NCBI GenBank assembly: GCA_030374805.1
Contig: JARGSG010000017.1
Location: 248,001 to 312,000 of the forward strand
Source of the DNA: Gracilaria gracilis
Lineage: Eukaryota; Rhodophyta; Florideophyceae; Gracilariales; Gracilariaceae
Length of the DNA stretch: 64,000 nt
Direction: 5' to 3'
The first letter of the stretch is position 1; the number at the start of each line of letters is the position of its first letter. The position numbers and the translations under genes were made by a program. Under the pieces are notes generated by a model. The model saw only the letters and a program-made list of their open reading frames with translations, was not told the origin of the DNA and made no database searches. Positions 10,007 through 21,425 of the stretch are shown here, piece after piece.

Positions 10007-10462
10007 AACGTGTAGTAAATTAGCTACATGTAAAACAACCCCCTAAATCTCGATAATGAAATGACACTTATTGCATTCCAACTTCGCCGCTGAGCACGAA
10101 TTAGAAACAAAACACTTTAGCTCAAGTGCAAGATGGAAGTACGTAGATACATAAAAGGTAGTGAAGGGCATCGAATATGATGCGAAACCTTGTACGTTTT
10201 TTAACATTATGAGAACTATTCAGAACTGGAGCTTTCGGTGTAATTTTATCGTTTCGGAATCGGGAAATAAAAAACCGCACTCGGTGATTTCCACCACACT
10301 CCCCTCGATTGGGGGTGTGCATTCGATCGGTGAGGTTCGATCACGGCGAGTGCCAAACACGTCGAGAGCAGAGCAGTTCCGATTCCAGTGACCTTCGATC
10401 ACGGTCAGCGGCTAAGACGTCGTGAGCCCAGCGTCAACCGTGAGAAACCGTTCGGATTGTAT
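10007..10462. other. Spacer with a hairpin and a direct repeat
   Basis: No gene seen. At about 10297-10321 CACACTCCCC and GGGGGTGTG form a short hairpin. The 11-mer TTCGATCACGG occurs at 10336-10346 and again at 10394-10404, 58 bp apart on the same strand. This precedes the start of the coiled-coil gene and may be its promoter. Confidence 0.4.
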
Positions 10463-13110
10463 ATGGCAAAACGTAAGACGAGGGCTGTGAATGCGGAGGA
10501 GGTTAGCGGTCGCGCGCCAAAGAGCCGAAGGCGTGGCGAAACGGTAAGTGGCGAAGTTCACACCGCTCGTAGTACACGTGCGCCTCGGAGTGGTTTACGT
10601 GGGAAGGGGAGAAAGGATGCGGCGAGGAGCGACGGTGCTGCGAGAAGCGTCGGTGCGGCGAGGAGCGTCGGGGCCGGACCATCGGATCGAACGGAGCGAA
10701 CGGAGCGAACGGAGCGAACGGAGCAAACGGTAAGCATTGTGGTCACGAAACCTATTGCGAACGCACGAGATCAAGAAGTTAGTCCCAAGAAAAGCATAGG
10801 AGCGCAGCGAGGTATGCCAAAGAAGATTCTGCGCGGTGGTCGGGAGAGAGGTGGTCGTAGAAGAGGCGCAGAGACTGCGCATGTTTTAGAGGAGAGCGAT
10901 GGCGGGGATATGATAATGAAGGGTAAAGAGCTTCGTACGAGTGTCGAGGGAAGAACGATAGCAAGGAGTAGTGCCATGTTAGGTAGTGGGGGTCTTCGAG
11001 GAAGAAAGGGAACTAACGGTGATAAAGTGCCTAAGGCTGGGGTACCCGAAGAGGTGGAAGGAGAAAGGGAGACAGTGAGGTGTGGTCACCCGGCGAGGAC
11101 GCGAGGAGTGGAGAGTTTGGTTGTTGTGACGCCAAATAGAGTGCCAGAAAAGGAAAGCATTGGTTTCGAGTAAGAGAATGCGAACTGGGAGAAAGAAGGA
11201 GTGGGGCGTGTGCGGCGAATGGCAGAACGTGAAACAGCGGAGGGTAGTGAGAGAAGAATAGGGAGTGTGGTTCATGGATTGGTGGGTGTTGAAGTTGTGG
11301 AAAAGGGGGGAGATTAGCCACAAGAACATGCGGACGGGAGAGTGGTACGAAGTAGAAGTGGTGGATCAACCAATGAAATGGTCGGAGGGACAGCAGCAGT
11401 GGTTGAGAGGGATTTCGAAGGGGAGGACGACGTACAAACACAATGGCGTGGGGAAGTGAATGTCTTGGAGACGGCGCCACTAACACTCCAAGGGATGCGT
11501 GTAAGGCGCAACACCGTTTTACTTCCGAAGGATGTGGGAGACGAAGGTGACGGCGGTCGTGGAGAAAGCGGAGGTAGAATCCGAGGAGATGAATGGGGAT
11601 CTACAAGGGAACGGGAAGGGAATGAGGAGAACTTCAGCGTATCGCCACGGTCTGCACTCGTTCAGAGGGTGAATTCACTGAAGGGAAAGTTGGGAAAAAT
11701 GAAGGAAGATCACTATACATTGATGGTGAGTTTGAAGCTGACGCTGGAAGAGCTGGCACGGCTGAGGGAGGAAAATAAACGGCAAAATGTGTTGATCGAA
11801 AGTCTTTGGGAGGCAGTGAAGGGGGGAGAGCGAGGTGGTGGAGGAAAGAAGGTGAGAGGTCGTCGAAAGTATGATATTGGAGTGGAAGAATTTTTTTATG
11901 GATTCGCAAGGGCTGTGTATGATAGGATTCTTCATTGTGCGAAGTTGGAGGCGTCTGAACTTTGTTTCGACACGGAAAACGTTGGTAGAAGCTGGAAGAA
12001 CAGGAGTGAGACGGTGGGAGAAAGTAGAGTGGGGAGCATGTTTGTAGTTGGGGAGAAGGAGATGGTGCCTAGGTGCCCAATTCAGGTTGCATATGAGATC
12101 AGGGCGTACACAACATCGACAGAGGGTGGAAGTGATGTGTTGTTGAAGTATGTGTTCGAGACAGAAATAATGGGAGAGACGTGGGAGACGATAAGCGAAG
12201 CGGGGAGGAAATAAGAGTGCGGGGAGAATGTAAGCGCGGACAAGTGTCTGAAGCAGCGGATGAAGCAGACGATAAGCGATGTGATTGGGGTGCGAAAGCG
12301 GGCTGCTCGGGACAGATTATTCTCTTTACTGGGATATGATTTGATTGCGAAGCGGGCGAAGCCTAGCTAGGAGACGGAACTTGGTGAGGGGTTGAAGAAG
12401 CAGATGGACGAGGCTCGCGAGAAGCCTATGGGAAGTGGAGAAGATGGGATGAACAAGTTGTGTGCGTGGAGAATGAGCCGTTTTGAAGATCTTGCGTACT
12501 CTGGGTCAACTGTGCATGCTCCACAGTGGAGCTGTGATGATGAAAACAAGTATTTCAAGAACGGAATGGCGGTGGCAGTGTTGGAGGAGTACATGGGATA
12601 CGCAGTGGAGACCAAATGTAATGGGGAAAAGCATTACGTGGATGGGACGGTGATGCACCTCGCCAGACTTGATGCGTAGATTGGGTGTGTTTTGAAAACG
12701 GTGAACGAGGGTGTGGGACGTGGAAAACAAATGCAGCTCTTGTTTTCTACATTGTATGGGAGGTATCTGCCGGGGGCAGTGAAGGATATATTGAAGGTGG
12801 CATGGGAATTGGTGGGGGACGAGCACGGCGAAGAGTTTGAGAACGATGGGTTTCTAGAGGGGGATCCGAGGTGTGTGTCCGGAAATTCGGAGAGAACTGC
12901 GACGGTTGGGCTGTAGATTCCATCCAGGGAGAAGGTATATCTAGCGCGGTGAGGGAGGAATACTTTATGGTGAATTTTACGCGGAGAATTGGAGCGGTTC
13001 TTGATTGCTACATAGCAGCGTGCCGACCAGAGAAGCACAGTTTCAGTCGTTCGGTTGGGCATCGAGGAGAGGGTACGGATGGGGCAGAAGGAGGAGAGGA
13101 AAGAGGGTAG
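10463..13110 (+). pseudogene. Long basic/coiled-coil protein gene with five internal stops
   Basis: Not a recognised family. From ATG 10463 (MAKRKTRAVNAEEV) one frame stays coding-like to 12916 but is cut by TAA 11171-11173, TAG 11315-11317, TAA 12212-12214, TAG 12368-12370 and TAG 12677-12679, then reaches TAG 12914-12916. A +2/-1 shift then gives a further 60 residues or so, ending near 13110. The first third is Arg/Lys-rich with short repeats. A coiled coil lies at about 11690-11820 (LTLEELARLREENKRQN). The last third looks globular. It could be a nucleic-acid-binding accessory protein of the transposon. It converges with the transposase gene on the other strand. Confidence 0.45.
10619..10732. 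repeat. In-frame short tandem repeats (ARSVGA and RTE units)
   Basis: An imperfect 18-24 bp unit encoding Ala-Arg-Ser-Val-Gly-Ala is followed by four copies of the 9-mer GAACGGAGC or close variants, encoding Arg-Thr-Glu. They lie in the basic N-terminal part of the coiled-coil gene. Confidence 0.7.
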
Positions 13111-13235
13111 GGTGAATAAGTGTTGGAGGAGTGGAGGTAGCTGTGGGATGATGAAGAAGGGGTATATCTTCTTCATCCAATACCTATCTCCAATCTTTCC
13201 TGTGGAAGAGGGTGGTAGCGATTGGTTTATGAAAA

Positions 13236-16200
13236 TCATATGGAATGAATGCTATGCGGGAGGTGGGAGGTAGGGCCTGGAGGTGGGGTCCCGGTAGAAT
13301 CTGTTAAGGTAGAATCCATAGAAACGCCAATGGAGGCGGGAATTGAAGGGGGGTGCGGGGTAGTTCTGGCGGAGAACATGAACGGAGCCAAGGATAGAAA
13401 GAAAGGGATGAGTCCAAACCATGGAGAAACTTTGTCGGATGTGGAGTGGGTGGAGATGGGAACTGGATGGGCGGTGTGGTTATGTTCGTCGTCTGTTGCC
13501 CATCGGAGGCATACGCAGTTGAGGGTGACATCGACTTCGTCACTTGTTGAGACGAGCTCCATGAAATGTACGAAGGCGAACTCCTTGGAAGATGGAGGGG
13601 AAGAAGGAAGGGTGAAGCAAAGAAGAGAGATGAGCTTGCAGACCCAGACGATGGGGGTGGAGTTGGAGGAGCTGGTGCCTGCGACGAGGACGTGAGAGAA
13701 CTTTGAGGATTTAGAAGGACCGAAGGACGGGGCAGCAAATATTCGTTGGAAGAGAGGGACTGGAGGATCCTGGAGCGCGAGCTCGTTCCGCTCTTCAATG
13801 TAGTGGTCGAGTGATGGGACATAACAGCCGGCGACGTAAGCGGAGTTGCCTACCGTGATTCGGGTGCGACGGAGAGTGGGGGAGTTCTCTGAGAGTTCTA
13901 GGGCTTCGAGAGAAAGGGTGATGAATGAAGGGAGGGGGGGTTTCCAATCTGTTGGAGGATGGAGAGAGTGTCGGTGGGAAAGAGGTCTTGTAGAGATTTG
14001 GGATTGAAATGAGGATTAGAGTGGAGGAATTTGTGGGCGGTGATGAGATCAGCGAATGAGATGAGTTTTCCATCACGGACCAAACCGAGTTGGTGGGATT
14101 GGATGGGAGAGGCGAGGGCAGGAGTGGAGGAAGTGATGGAGGGGTTGGTGGAAAGGGGGTTCGAATCTTTGGTGGCGTTGGAGTGATGGATGGCGCGAAT
14201 GGTTTCTTCATGTGCGGTGGACCTGCGCTTTGAGGTTTTGGAGTAGTGTGACTTGAAGAGGGAGTGGGCGTGTTCGAATATGCTGGCATCGTTGAAGTGG
14301 ACGCCCCCGAAGCGGTGAATGTCCTCGACGATGTGGTCGAGGAGATGGAACTTGAGGGTGCCAAGGCTGGAAGTGTGGTGGGGGTTGAGAACTAGTACGG
14401 CTGTGCGCTTGAAAGAGCGGATTTGGAATTGGAGGTTGGTGAGGCGGGAGTCGGTCCATTCTGCGGAGGGGTTGTATCTCATAGAGAAGAGGAGAAGATC
14501 GGAGTACTTGGTGAAAACGGAGGGGTTGGGAGCTGCATCGACCTCATCACAGCAGCGGTCAAAGAAGGCGCCGATGAAGTGGAAGACCATGTCGAGTGAG
14601 CGGTAGTCTTTTGCTTAGAGCATACCACGTAGGCCGTCGGAGGTGAAGATACCGTTAAGGGCCTGACCGTTGTCGGAGGAGGAAAAGTCGATGTGGAGTC
14701 TTGTGGCTGGGGAGTGCTTTTCTATGGCGGCGAGGATGGTGTTCGCGTTTTTCAGGATGGAGGAGCGGACGGAGTTGAAGGAACAACGGGACTTGGAGGA
14801 ACGGGGAGTAGTGAAGAGTAATTTTGACTTGAGTCTTTCGATGGCTGCGAGCTTGATGAGCTTGGAGATGCCGAGGTGGAAGTTATGGAGTGGTTCGAAG
14901 GGGAAGATGTTGTAAGGGGAGAGGAGAGAGGTGATGTTGGGGAGAGGGTAAGATTCGAAGAGGGAGGAGTACTTTGCGAGAGAAAGGGAGTGGAGTGCTT
15001 CAACGGACTTTTCCTTGGTGTTTCGGGCGATTCTGGGCTTTCTGGCGAGGAGGGCCTTTTCAGCATCTTGAAGGAGGGTAGAGTGTGATTTGCGGGCATC
15101 GAGAGTCTGGGTTTGGGATCGAAGAGGGGGGCATGGAATGTGTAGGTGGAGGTCGGAGCGTGGGACGGTACAACGGTTGCATGGATGCTTGGGGCGGGTG
15201 CCGTGGGAGATGGCGAGAATGTCCTTTGCTTCTGAGATGTCTGCGCAGTAGCTGGCGATGATTGGGTGACAATGGCGGAGCACGCCATTAGCGTCAAGGA
15301 AGAGGAAGCCGGTGAGGCCGGAGGAGAGAAGAGGGTCGAGAAGGTTGGAGATGGCACTCTGGATGAGTTGCATTTTGGTAGAGCAGGAGATGCTGGATGA
15401 GGTTTGGGGGATGGTATCGGGGTCTTGAGAGGGGGTGGCGAGATTAAAAGGGGTTTGAAGGTATCCGAGAAGGGTGAGGTTGTCGGTGATACATTTGCGA
15501 CGGAACGATTCGGAGAAGTTGAGGAGGATGATTTGAAGGGGGTAGGAGGTGATGGAAGAGGATTTGAGGGAGGTGGAGGACTTGTCGGAGGATACTTGGA
15601 CGAAGCCGATGAAGGAGTCTATACCGGTGTTCTCAGGGGTGTGCCAGATGCAGGGGGTATTGGAGGACTGCATGATTGCGTGCTTGAGGGCTGGGACAGC
15701 TTTTTCTACGAGGGAAGAAGCCATGGGGTGGGCGAAAGTGGGAGAGCCGGAGGAGGTTGTATGGGGGACGTGGTGGAAGAAGGTGTTGTCGGAGTGTGCG
15801 AGTGCGAGTTGTTCTTTAAGGACTTGGATAGCATCCTTTCGGAAGATGGTGACTGTAAATAAGTGCTTTGGGTCGTGGAGGGTGGTGGGGGTGAAACAGA
15901 TGTTGGTGACTCGATGTTGGTAGAGGTTTGTTGAAGTTTGAGACACTGGGAGGCGGAGGAGCCGGCGTTGTGGAAGGCTGACTTGGAGAAAAAGGGGTCA
16001 TGGAGGAGAGAGATGAGTTCGTCTGCCTTGCGGGGGCCGAGGGTGGAAGCGATGGAAGAGATGTAGAGGACCACTCGTTTGAGGTGGGGGTTGTTGAGGA
16101 GAGAGAAGAAGGGGGGCAATGGAGGAGGTGGGGAGGGGGAGAGGGAGCAGACGGGGGTGCTTACGATATGGTAGGCGTCTTGGGTGTGGACGGAGAGGGA

Positions 16201-16464
16201 GAGCTGCTGCTGGTGGTAGGAGTCGTCGTCGGCAATGGGGACGTTATCGGAAGGGCGATTGGAGAGAGGAGGTGGAGGTGGTGGTGGGAGTAGGGGGGTG
16301 GACTTGTGACGCTTTGTGCGTGGGGAGAAGTGAGGGACGTTGCCGCCGGGGGAGAGGAAACGCTTGTTGGCGGTGAGACGGTTGGGGCATCTTCTTTGGT
16401 GCCTTTGAATGGCGGGGATGGTGCGAGCGAAGAAGGAGCAGCCTTCAAAGCAGCAATTAGGCAT
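13236..16464 (-). pseudogene. Plavaka/KDZ-like DDE transposase, frame-broken
   Basis: The gene starts at ATG 16464 with a C2HC zinc finger (MPNCCFEGCSFF...QRHQRRC), followed by a Ser/Pro-rich linker. The catalytic region continues in the next frame from about 15946. It has 'FLFLDANGVLRHCHPI', a Cys-x-x-Cys insert 'HPCNRCTVPRSDL' and 'FEPLHNFHLGISKLIK'. The same frame continues across TAA 14615-14617 into 'TLKFHLLDHIVEDIHRFGG' and 'SIFEHAHSLFKSHYSKTSKR'. A further shift near 13900 gives the C-terminal beta-rich part down to 13236. The zinc-finger start, the FLFxDxxG block, the CxxC insert and the late FExxH block match Kyakuja/Dileera/Zisupton and Plavaka transposases as I know them. The first break might be an intron. 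This is probably the mobility gene of the whole 1-16.5 kb block. Confidence 0.6.
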
Positions 16465-16831
16465 GGCAGGGAGCGGTGTGGGGGTGTTGGGCCGGTACGA
16501 GAGCGGGGGTACGTACGTCGGAGGGGAGCGTAATCTGGCGCCCCGGAGGGTGGGACCGGAGTGATGGGGGAGATGGCACGTGATGCGAAGGCGTTTCAAA
16601 AGTGAGAGAATAAACGGCCGATATCTGATATGAGAGTTGTTGAATAGATGTGCTGTATATCTATAGAGAGTTCCTATTCGAAGGGTTTGTATTCTTCTAA
16701 TCGTATTCCATAAGTAGCTATCTATGTATATATATCCCTATTCGCCGCCGTATAGTTCTAAATATGTGCCACTTACACACTTACATTGGGTTCGGAAACC
16801 AGCGTGAACGGAAGTAACATGGTAGTTTTTC

Positions 16832-16857
16832 TTCCATCCAAACTAGCAATGATGGAA
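16832..16857. repeat. Stem-loop with loop motif AAACTAGCA, copy 1
   Basis: TTCCATC (16832-16838) pairs with GATGGAA (16851-16857) around a 12-base loop containing AAACTAGCA. Confidence 0.6.
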
Positions 16858-16874
16858 ATATTCATGAATGATTC

Positions 16875-16902
16875 TTTCCACGCAAACTAGCACAAGTGGA
16901 AA
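16875..16902. repeat. Stem-loop with loop motif AAACTAGCA, copy 2
   Basis: TTTCCAC (16875-16881) pairs with GTGGAAA (16896-16902) around a 14-base loop that again contains AAACTAGCA. The stem sequence differs from copy 1 while the loop core is kept. Confidence 0.6.
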
Positions 16903-17927
16903 TGTGGAAATATTTTCGGAAATTAAGCACATCCAAATTTGGATAAATTCACCGGTTTTTCGATCATTTTAATTCGGTCATTTTTGACACCAAAACTAGC
17001 ATTCCGATAACACCGACGAGGTCAGAAAATAAACGGGGTACGTTTGCACTACATTTCCCCCCAAGAAACTAAGCTTTTATGCATCATAGAAAAAGTTATT
17101 TCTCTCAAGTGTCAGAAGCAAAAGAATGAAATGAAGATGTATGTTGGCCTTTATTTTTGAATAGGATAATCCCTACTTAACCCTTTTGACCCTAAAAATT
17201 ATGACCTCCACAGAGATGGAGATAAGGAATGGCCTGTAAGATTCCACAATGAAAAGTCAATTTGGTGGTGAAGGAGACCGTATAATTGATTGAAGGGTAC
17301 ACTTGTGCGTGCGCCTTTGGCACAAGCTGCGTGTGCTTCAATAAACACGGTGGCTGCACTTTACGGGACACCCGGAACCAAAAGACCACCGAGTCTCCAA
17401 GGACGTGCTACCAATCCATTCTCTCCATCGTACTGGTCTCTTACAAGTCGATGGCGTTGTGGTCTCCGTATATATGCAGCACCATGAACCATATCGAAAA
17501 CAATCCAATCGAACGTTCCTTCCCACTGCTGCAAGCAGAAGCTGCGTCTCGAAGACCTACAGAGCCTCAGACATCCACGCAAAATCGCTTTTCTAACGCG
17601 CAGGAAACCTCCGTCCTTCCTCACCCTCCCGAGGTTACAGAGGACAATGAGGACGTCTCATTCGTAAATGCGGCGGAACCCCGTGTTATTGGACGCAGCT
17701 GAGTTCCTCCGTTGTAGGCAAAATAGCCATCAAGTACCCTGCCCTTGTTGTGTGTGGAGAAAAGAACAACGAAGCTCGCAAGAAAGCGTATAAGGCTTTC
17801 GTTTATGAGCGGTACGGTTTCCTGGGAAAGAAAGTGCGAGTTCAAGTACCGCACTGTGTATTGGAAGGCATCAGAGATATCTGGCCCGACAAGAAAGGAG
17901 CATGTATGGAGTTCATGGAAAATTAGT

Positions 17928-20774
17928 TTACATCTTGAACAACATTTTAGCAGTAGCAAGAGAAGCGGGAGCCTTATTGCACCGGTTGCGATGACCCTTA
18001 GAACGTAGTGTTGCTTTCGCACGTTTGACGGCATTGTAAACCCTAAGACGGATATGTCGAACGGATTGGGGATAATGGAAGAATGAGAAACAGTTCACAT
18101 GAAAACCACGCTTACAAACAGCGCACGAGTACATGGTGTAGCGCCCGCAGCCCTTTCTCGGCACCAAAGTACACAAGAGGCAGTGTACGCTCTTTCGGTT
18201 TTCCGTTTCAAGTAACAGGTGAAGTGACTGCGTCGTGTTGGTTTTGTTTGTGACAGGGGAGGAGCTGGCTGTGGAGATCACGGTGAGCGAGGCTCTCACC
18301 TGTTTGTATTCGACGTGGTCGAGTACCAGCTGATGAATTATACGTTGTTTCATTACTGAAGGCCCAATAATGACCTCCCCCGCTTTCGAAATGGCGTCCA
18401 AGAGTGCATGAGCATTGGTGATGGCGGCATCTAAAATGAAAGTCAGTATACTCATAGTAACTCTCTTCTCCTTTTTGAATGTTGGTGATGTAGAGCGAAA
18501 TTGGTCAAACCTGTCTACGCTGTTCATAAACAGGTTATATGCAACTATGATCGTTGGAACCTGTAGTGTTTTACGTTGTCGTGACTCCGTTCCAGTTCAT
18601 CTCTGCAAAGGAGCCCATCCATGAAGGCAGCGCACTGCGTGGTCGTCAGGCATTTGAATACGGGAAATGGGGGTATCTGCCAGATCATTTGTGTAGAACG
18701 ACACTACAGATCGGTCATTGAAGACAATGAACCCAGTATTTTGCGCGACTTTGATAGAAGGATCGTCTTTTTCAACCCTTTCGAAGACCTGAACTAGACG
18801 CCAATCTCCCCTTTCAGCATTCTAGAGATCGAAAATAGCTTCTTTGAGGGCAGGGCGGTTTATGCAATCGACATCATTGAATCGCACCGTTTCGAGGACC
18901 TTGCACTCACCATCACTAAGTCGGTGCAGCTGTCGCGCAAGAACGTGACGGGTATAAAAGTTATCCATCACAATCAGCCGACCATTGTCTTGTGTAAAGT
19001 GCAACTGTGTCTGGTGCGCCATTTGCGCACATCATAGAGCCAAGGCCGTAGACTTCGGAACAAGCTTTCCGTCCAGCTTTCGGTCAACAGCACCTTGGAG
19101 GTTTCGGAACAGTGCAGTATATCTCTGGACCGGACTTTGGCCAGTCTTATTACCGGAACCGTTATCCTGAAAGATATGAAGGTAGGCGTGAGACCAACCA
19201 ACCACCGCGTAATCTTATTCCAAACCTCACAGGTTTGCTTCTCATATAAGATCTAGCGCGCGTGCGGCCTTTACACCTTACTGTGTTCTCGTCCAAAGAA
19301 CGGACTCTTACTGGGACGGCGAGACCAGCAGAATTCATCGCAAAGTGTTCTATGTGGAGCAACGCCTTTGGCGGGGAAAAGCGCAGGCTCACGAAGACGT
19401 TCGGAATCTTCCCCTCGATAGGGCAGCACAGCGAACGGAGCACTTCGGGAATGACACAGCTAAGCCGGGTGTAAATCCGAGGTCAAACCACCACGACAAG
19501 CGTCGGAGCGTTATGCTGCTTAGTAGTCGGTAGAGATCCAAGTGTTCACACGGTCACGAGATGAGTCCTCGAAAGAGAGTAGCATGGCAACGACATGGTG
19601 TCGGAAACGGGCCACTGAGAACAGGGCAAAAAGGCAGACCCAAAAAGGGCAGAAAGCAAACCACCAGAGTGGGGAAAAGAGAGAGAGAATAAAGCAAACC
19701 CAATACAGGGGCGATTATACGACAGTAGGTCGGAACGAGACACACAAATAGTGGTTATACTCTGAGTGCCACAAGGGTGGGTAACTATATGTGAACAACG
19801 CAGTCTTCACTCCACTTGGAGGTGAACAATCGGCAAAGGCGTGATAGTTAGAGCCAGAAGCCGTTGCTTGGCAAGGGGCAGTTTACTTGGGGGAGCGATG
19901 CTCAACCCTCTAAGTACTGAGCTCGGCGCACCACTGACAGTGGGTGCGCCGGGCAAAATAATCTATAAAATATCTAAGTAAATACAGCAATGCTGGGTGC
20001 ACTGCCTCTGGCATATCCGTGCTACACGTGTGCTAGTCACACCCGCTAAACGGCGCCTCGAGCCGTGCAATCCACGTGTACATGTGTAGAAATTACCTCA
20101 GCGAGGCGACACGCTAATAGCGGTGTAGCTCATATGTATCTGCTAACGCATGATGCGGAAATTAACGAAGTACCTAAAATCGCCTACAAGGAGTGTTTTC
20201 CTTCATTTGAAAAAAGAACGTCTATGCCACAAAACATCTAACGCGGCAATGTCGGTATCAAATGTGGCGTAAGTTTTGATTGCAGCACGTATGTTTAGAA
20301 ATGTGTCCCTCCCCATTACTTTCTTGAAGAACGGTATGCCGAAAAGCTCTGTGTTACAACAGTAATCTCTAAGACGGTTTGAACGGTGTACAAAGGTTGC
20401 AAGCTCAAGCCAAAAATAAGCTAGCAGTTCATCCATTCGGAGAGGTTTCGTCTTCTTTTTGCGCTCAAGAAGCTCTATGCAGGTCAATGCTCTTGCAAAG
20501 TTCAAATATGAACTGTTTAGAAATAAGTTGAACAAGCCCAGTTCGTTTTTGTAGGCGTACGCTCGATTAATGAGCTGAGGTTTAGCCACGTGCAGAATTC
20601 GGGTTTTCTGCTCCGTTACACAATATGGCACGGTTTTGTAGAGTTCTTGCTTTTTACTGGCCCACAGAGCTGCTATAAAAAACTTTTCTTCATTTCGGCG
20701 TCCGAGGACCCCTCTTCTGCAGTTTTGGCGTTTTATTCTGCTGCGTTCTGCAAAATGGTGTCTTTATCGTTCAT
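17928..20774 (-). pseudogene. piggyBac transposase, broken in several frames
   Basis: Pieces in order on the minus strand: a start at ATG 20774 with several early stops; 20631-20203 with 'RLRDYCCNTELFGIPFFKK', the N-terminal DDE_Tnp_1_7 block; 19443-19162 with 'RSLDENTVRCKGRTRARSYM...KPVRFGIRL', equal to the usual 'SIDExMxxFKGRxxxxQYxxxKPxKWGxK' around a catalytic Asp; 19022-18822 with 'GRLIVMDNFYTRHVLARQL', equal to the family 'DNFYTS' block with another catalytic Asp; and 18527-17928 with 'MNSVDRFDQFRS' and a C-terminal Cys-rich finger 'VHCLLC...YSCAVCKRGFHVNCF'. Multiple frameshifts and stops mean no functional transposase. The family call is strong. Confidence 0.8.
19444..20202. other. 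Non-transposase sequence inside the piggyBac element
   Basis: About 0.75 kb between the first and second transposase blocks shows no piggyBac similarity, although the protein normally continues here. It has purine-rich stretches and short G/C-rich inverted bits such as GGCGCACC/GGTGCGCC near 19923-19950. It is probably an insertion of another element, but its ends are not clear. Confidence 0.35.
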
Positions 20775-21425
20775 GTTATAAGAAATAGACTGAATTTTTT
20801 GTGAGTTCATCAGATTGTGGTTCACAAACGGAGCAATGATTGCAACTCGTGTGAAAGAAAGTCACTTGGTAGGCAATGGTCGCGTCTTTTGGCGGTTGCC
20901 ATCGCGTATGCCGCACCGACGGTACTTGGAGCTTGTTATGTTCCACAACAGCACAAATTCCGTGCAATGGTCGGTGGGAAATGTTCGTACAAGAAACGGA
21001 AGAAACACATTATACGGCGGAGCGCACAGCCGTTTGAGTGCTTGCCATATTTTTAGAGTGCGCACGACAAGGGCAATTCGGTCATTGGTTTCAATCCGCA
21101 AAGAATCTGGCGACAGCCAATCATGATTTATTGCTTATGTCCACCACCCCAGACATAAGCTTTGTAAACACATGGAAGGCTGGCAACCAACTGTTCCTCT
21201 GGAAACCCAATCATGTTTCAATGCAAAGTCTGGTTTAACAGACATAATCTTTTAGTCTCAAAAGGGTTAAAAGAACAAAAAAGAGAACTCTTATTGGAAA
21301 AGCGAAAATTTCTCTGTTTCCTGTTTCCCGTTTACAATAAAGCCATAGAGCGGCACTAATATAGTTACAAGTTACAGATGAGAGACTTTTCGGTTTACTA
21401 TGAAAAGGGGTGGGAATAAGTATCT

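Larger units (their letters stand above)
16465..17176. other. Non-coding stretch between transposase gene and piggyBac element
   Basis: A/T-rich, no open frame of note. It contains two stem-loops sharing the loop motif AAACTAGCA (described separately) and a third AAACTAGCA near 16996. It may include the terminal or subterminal region of the KDZ-like element, but no matching left end lies in the window. Confidence 0.4.
17177..21270 (-). mobile_element. Degenerate piggyBac-family transposon with TTAA target duplications
   Basis: The left end is TTAA (17177-17180) then CCCTTTTGACCCTAAAA. The right end, read on the opposite strand from TTAA 21267-21270, is CCCTTTTGAGACTAAAA. The terminal inverted repeats agree over about 30 bases with few mismatches, and each is flanked by TTAA, the target site that piggyBac duplicates. 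The interior carries broken transposase pieces on the minus strand. At about 4.1 kb it is longer than a typical 2.5-3 kb piggyBac, and roughly 19444-20202 looks unrelated to the transposase, so a later insertion is likely. The element is not autonomous as it stands. Confidence 0.85.

Noticed and set aside
12634-13239. Minus-strand frame of about 200 codons
   Set aside because: It overlaps the coiled-coil gene on the plus strand and is Ser/Pro/Thr-rich in the way a shadow frame would be.
13304-13822. Minus-strand Ser/Pro-rich frame
   Set aside because: The transposase C-terminus reads better in another minus frame; this one is low-complexity.
1-16464. Block as an integrated large DNA virus
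   Set aside because: No capsid, polymerase, packaging ATPase or other virus core gene is visible; a DDE transposase is present instead.
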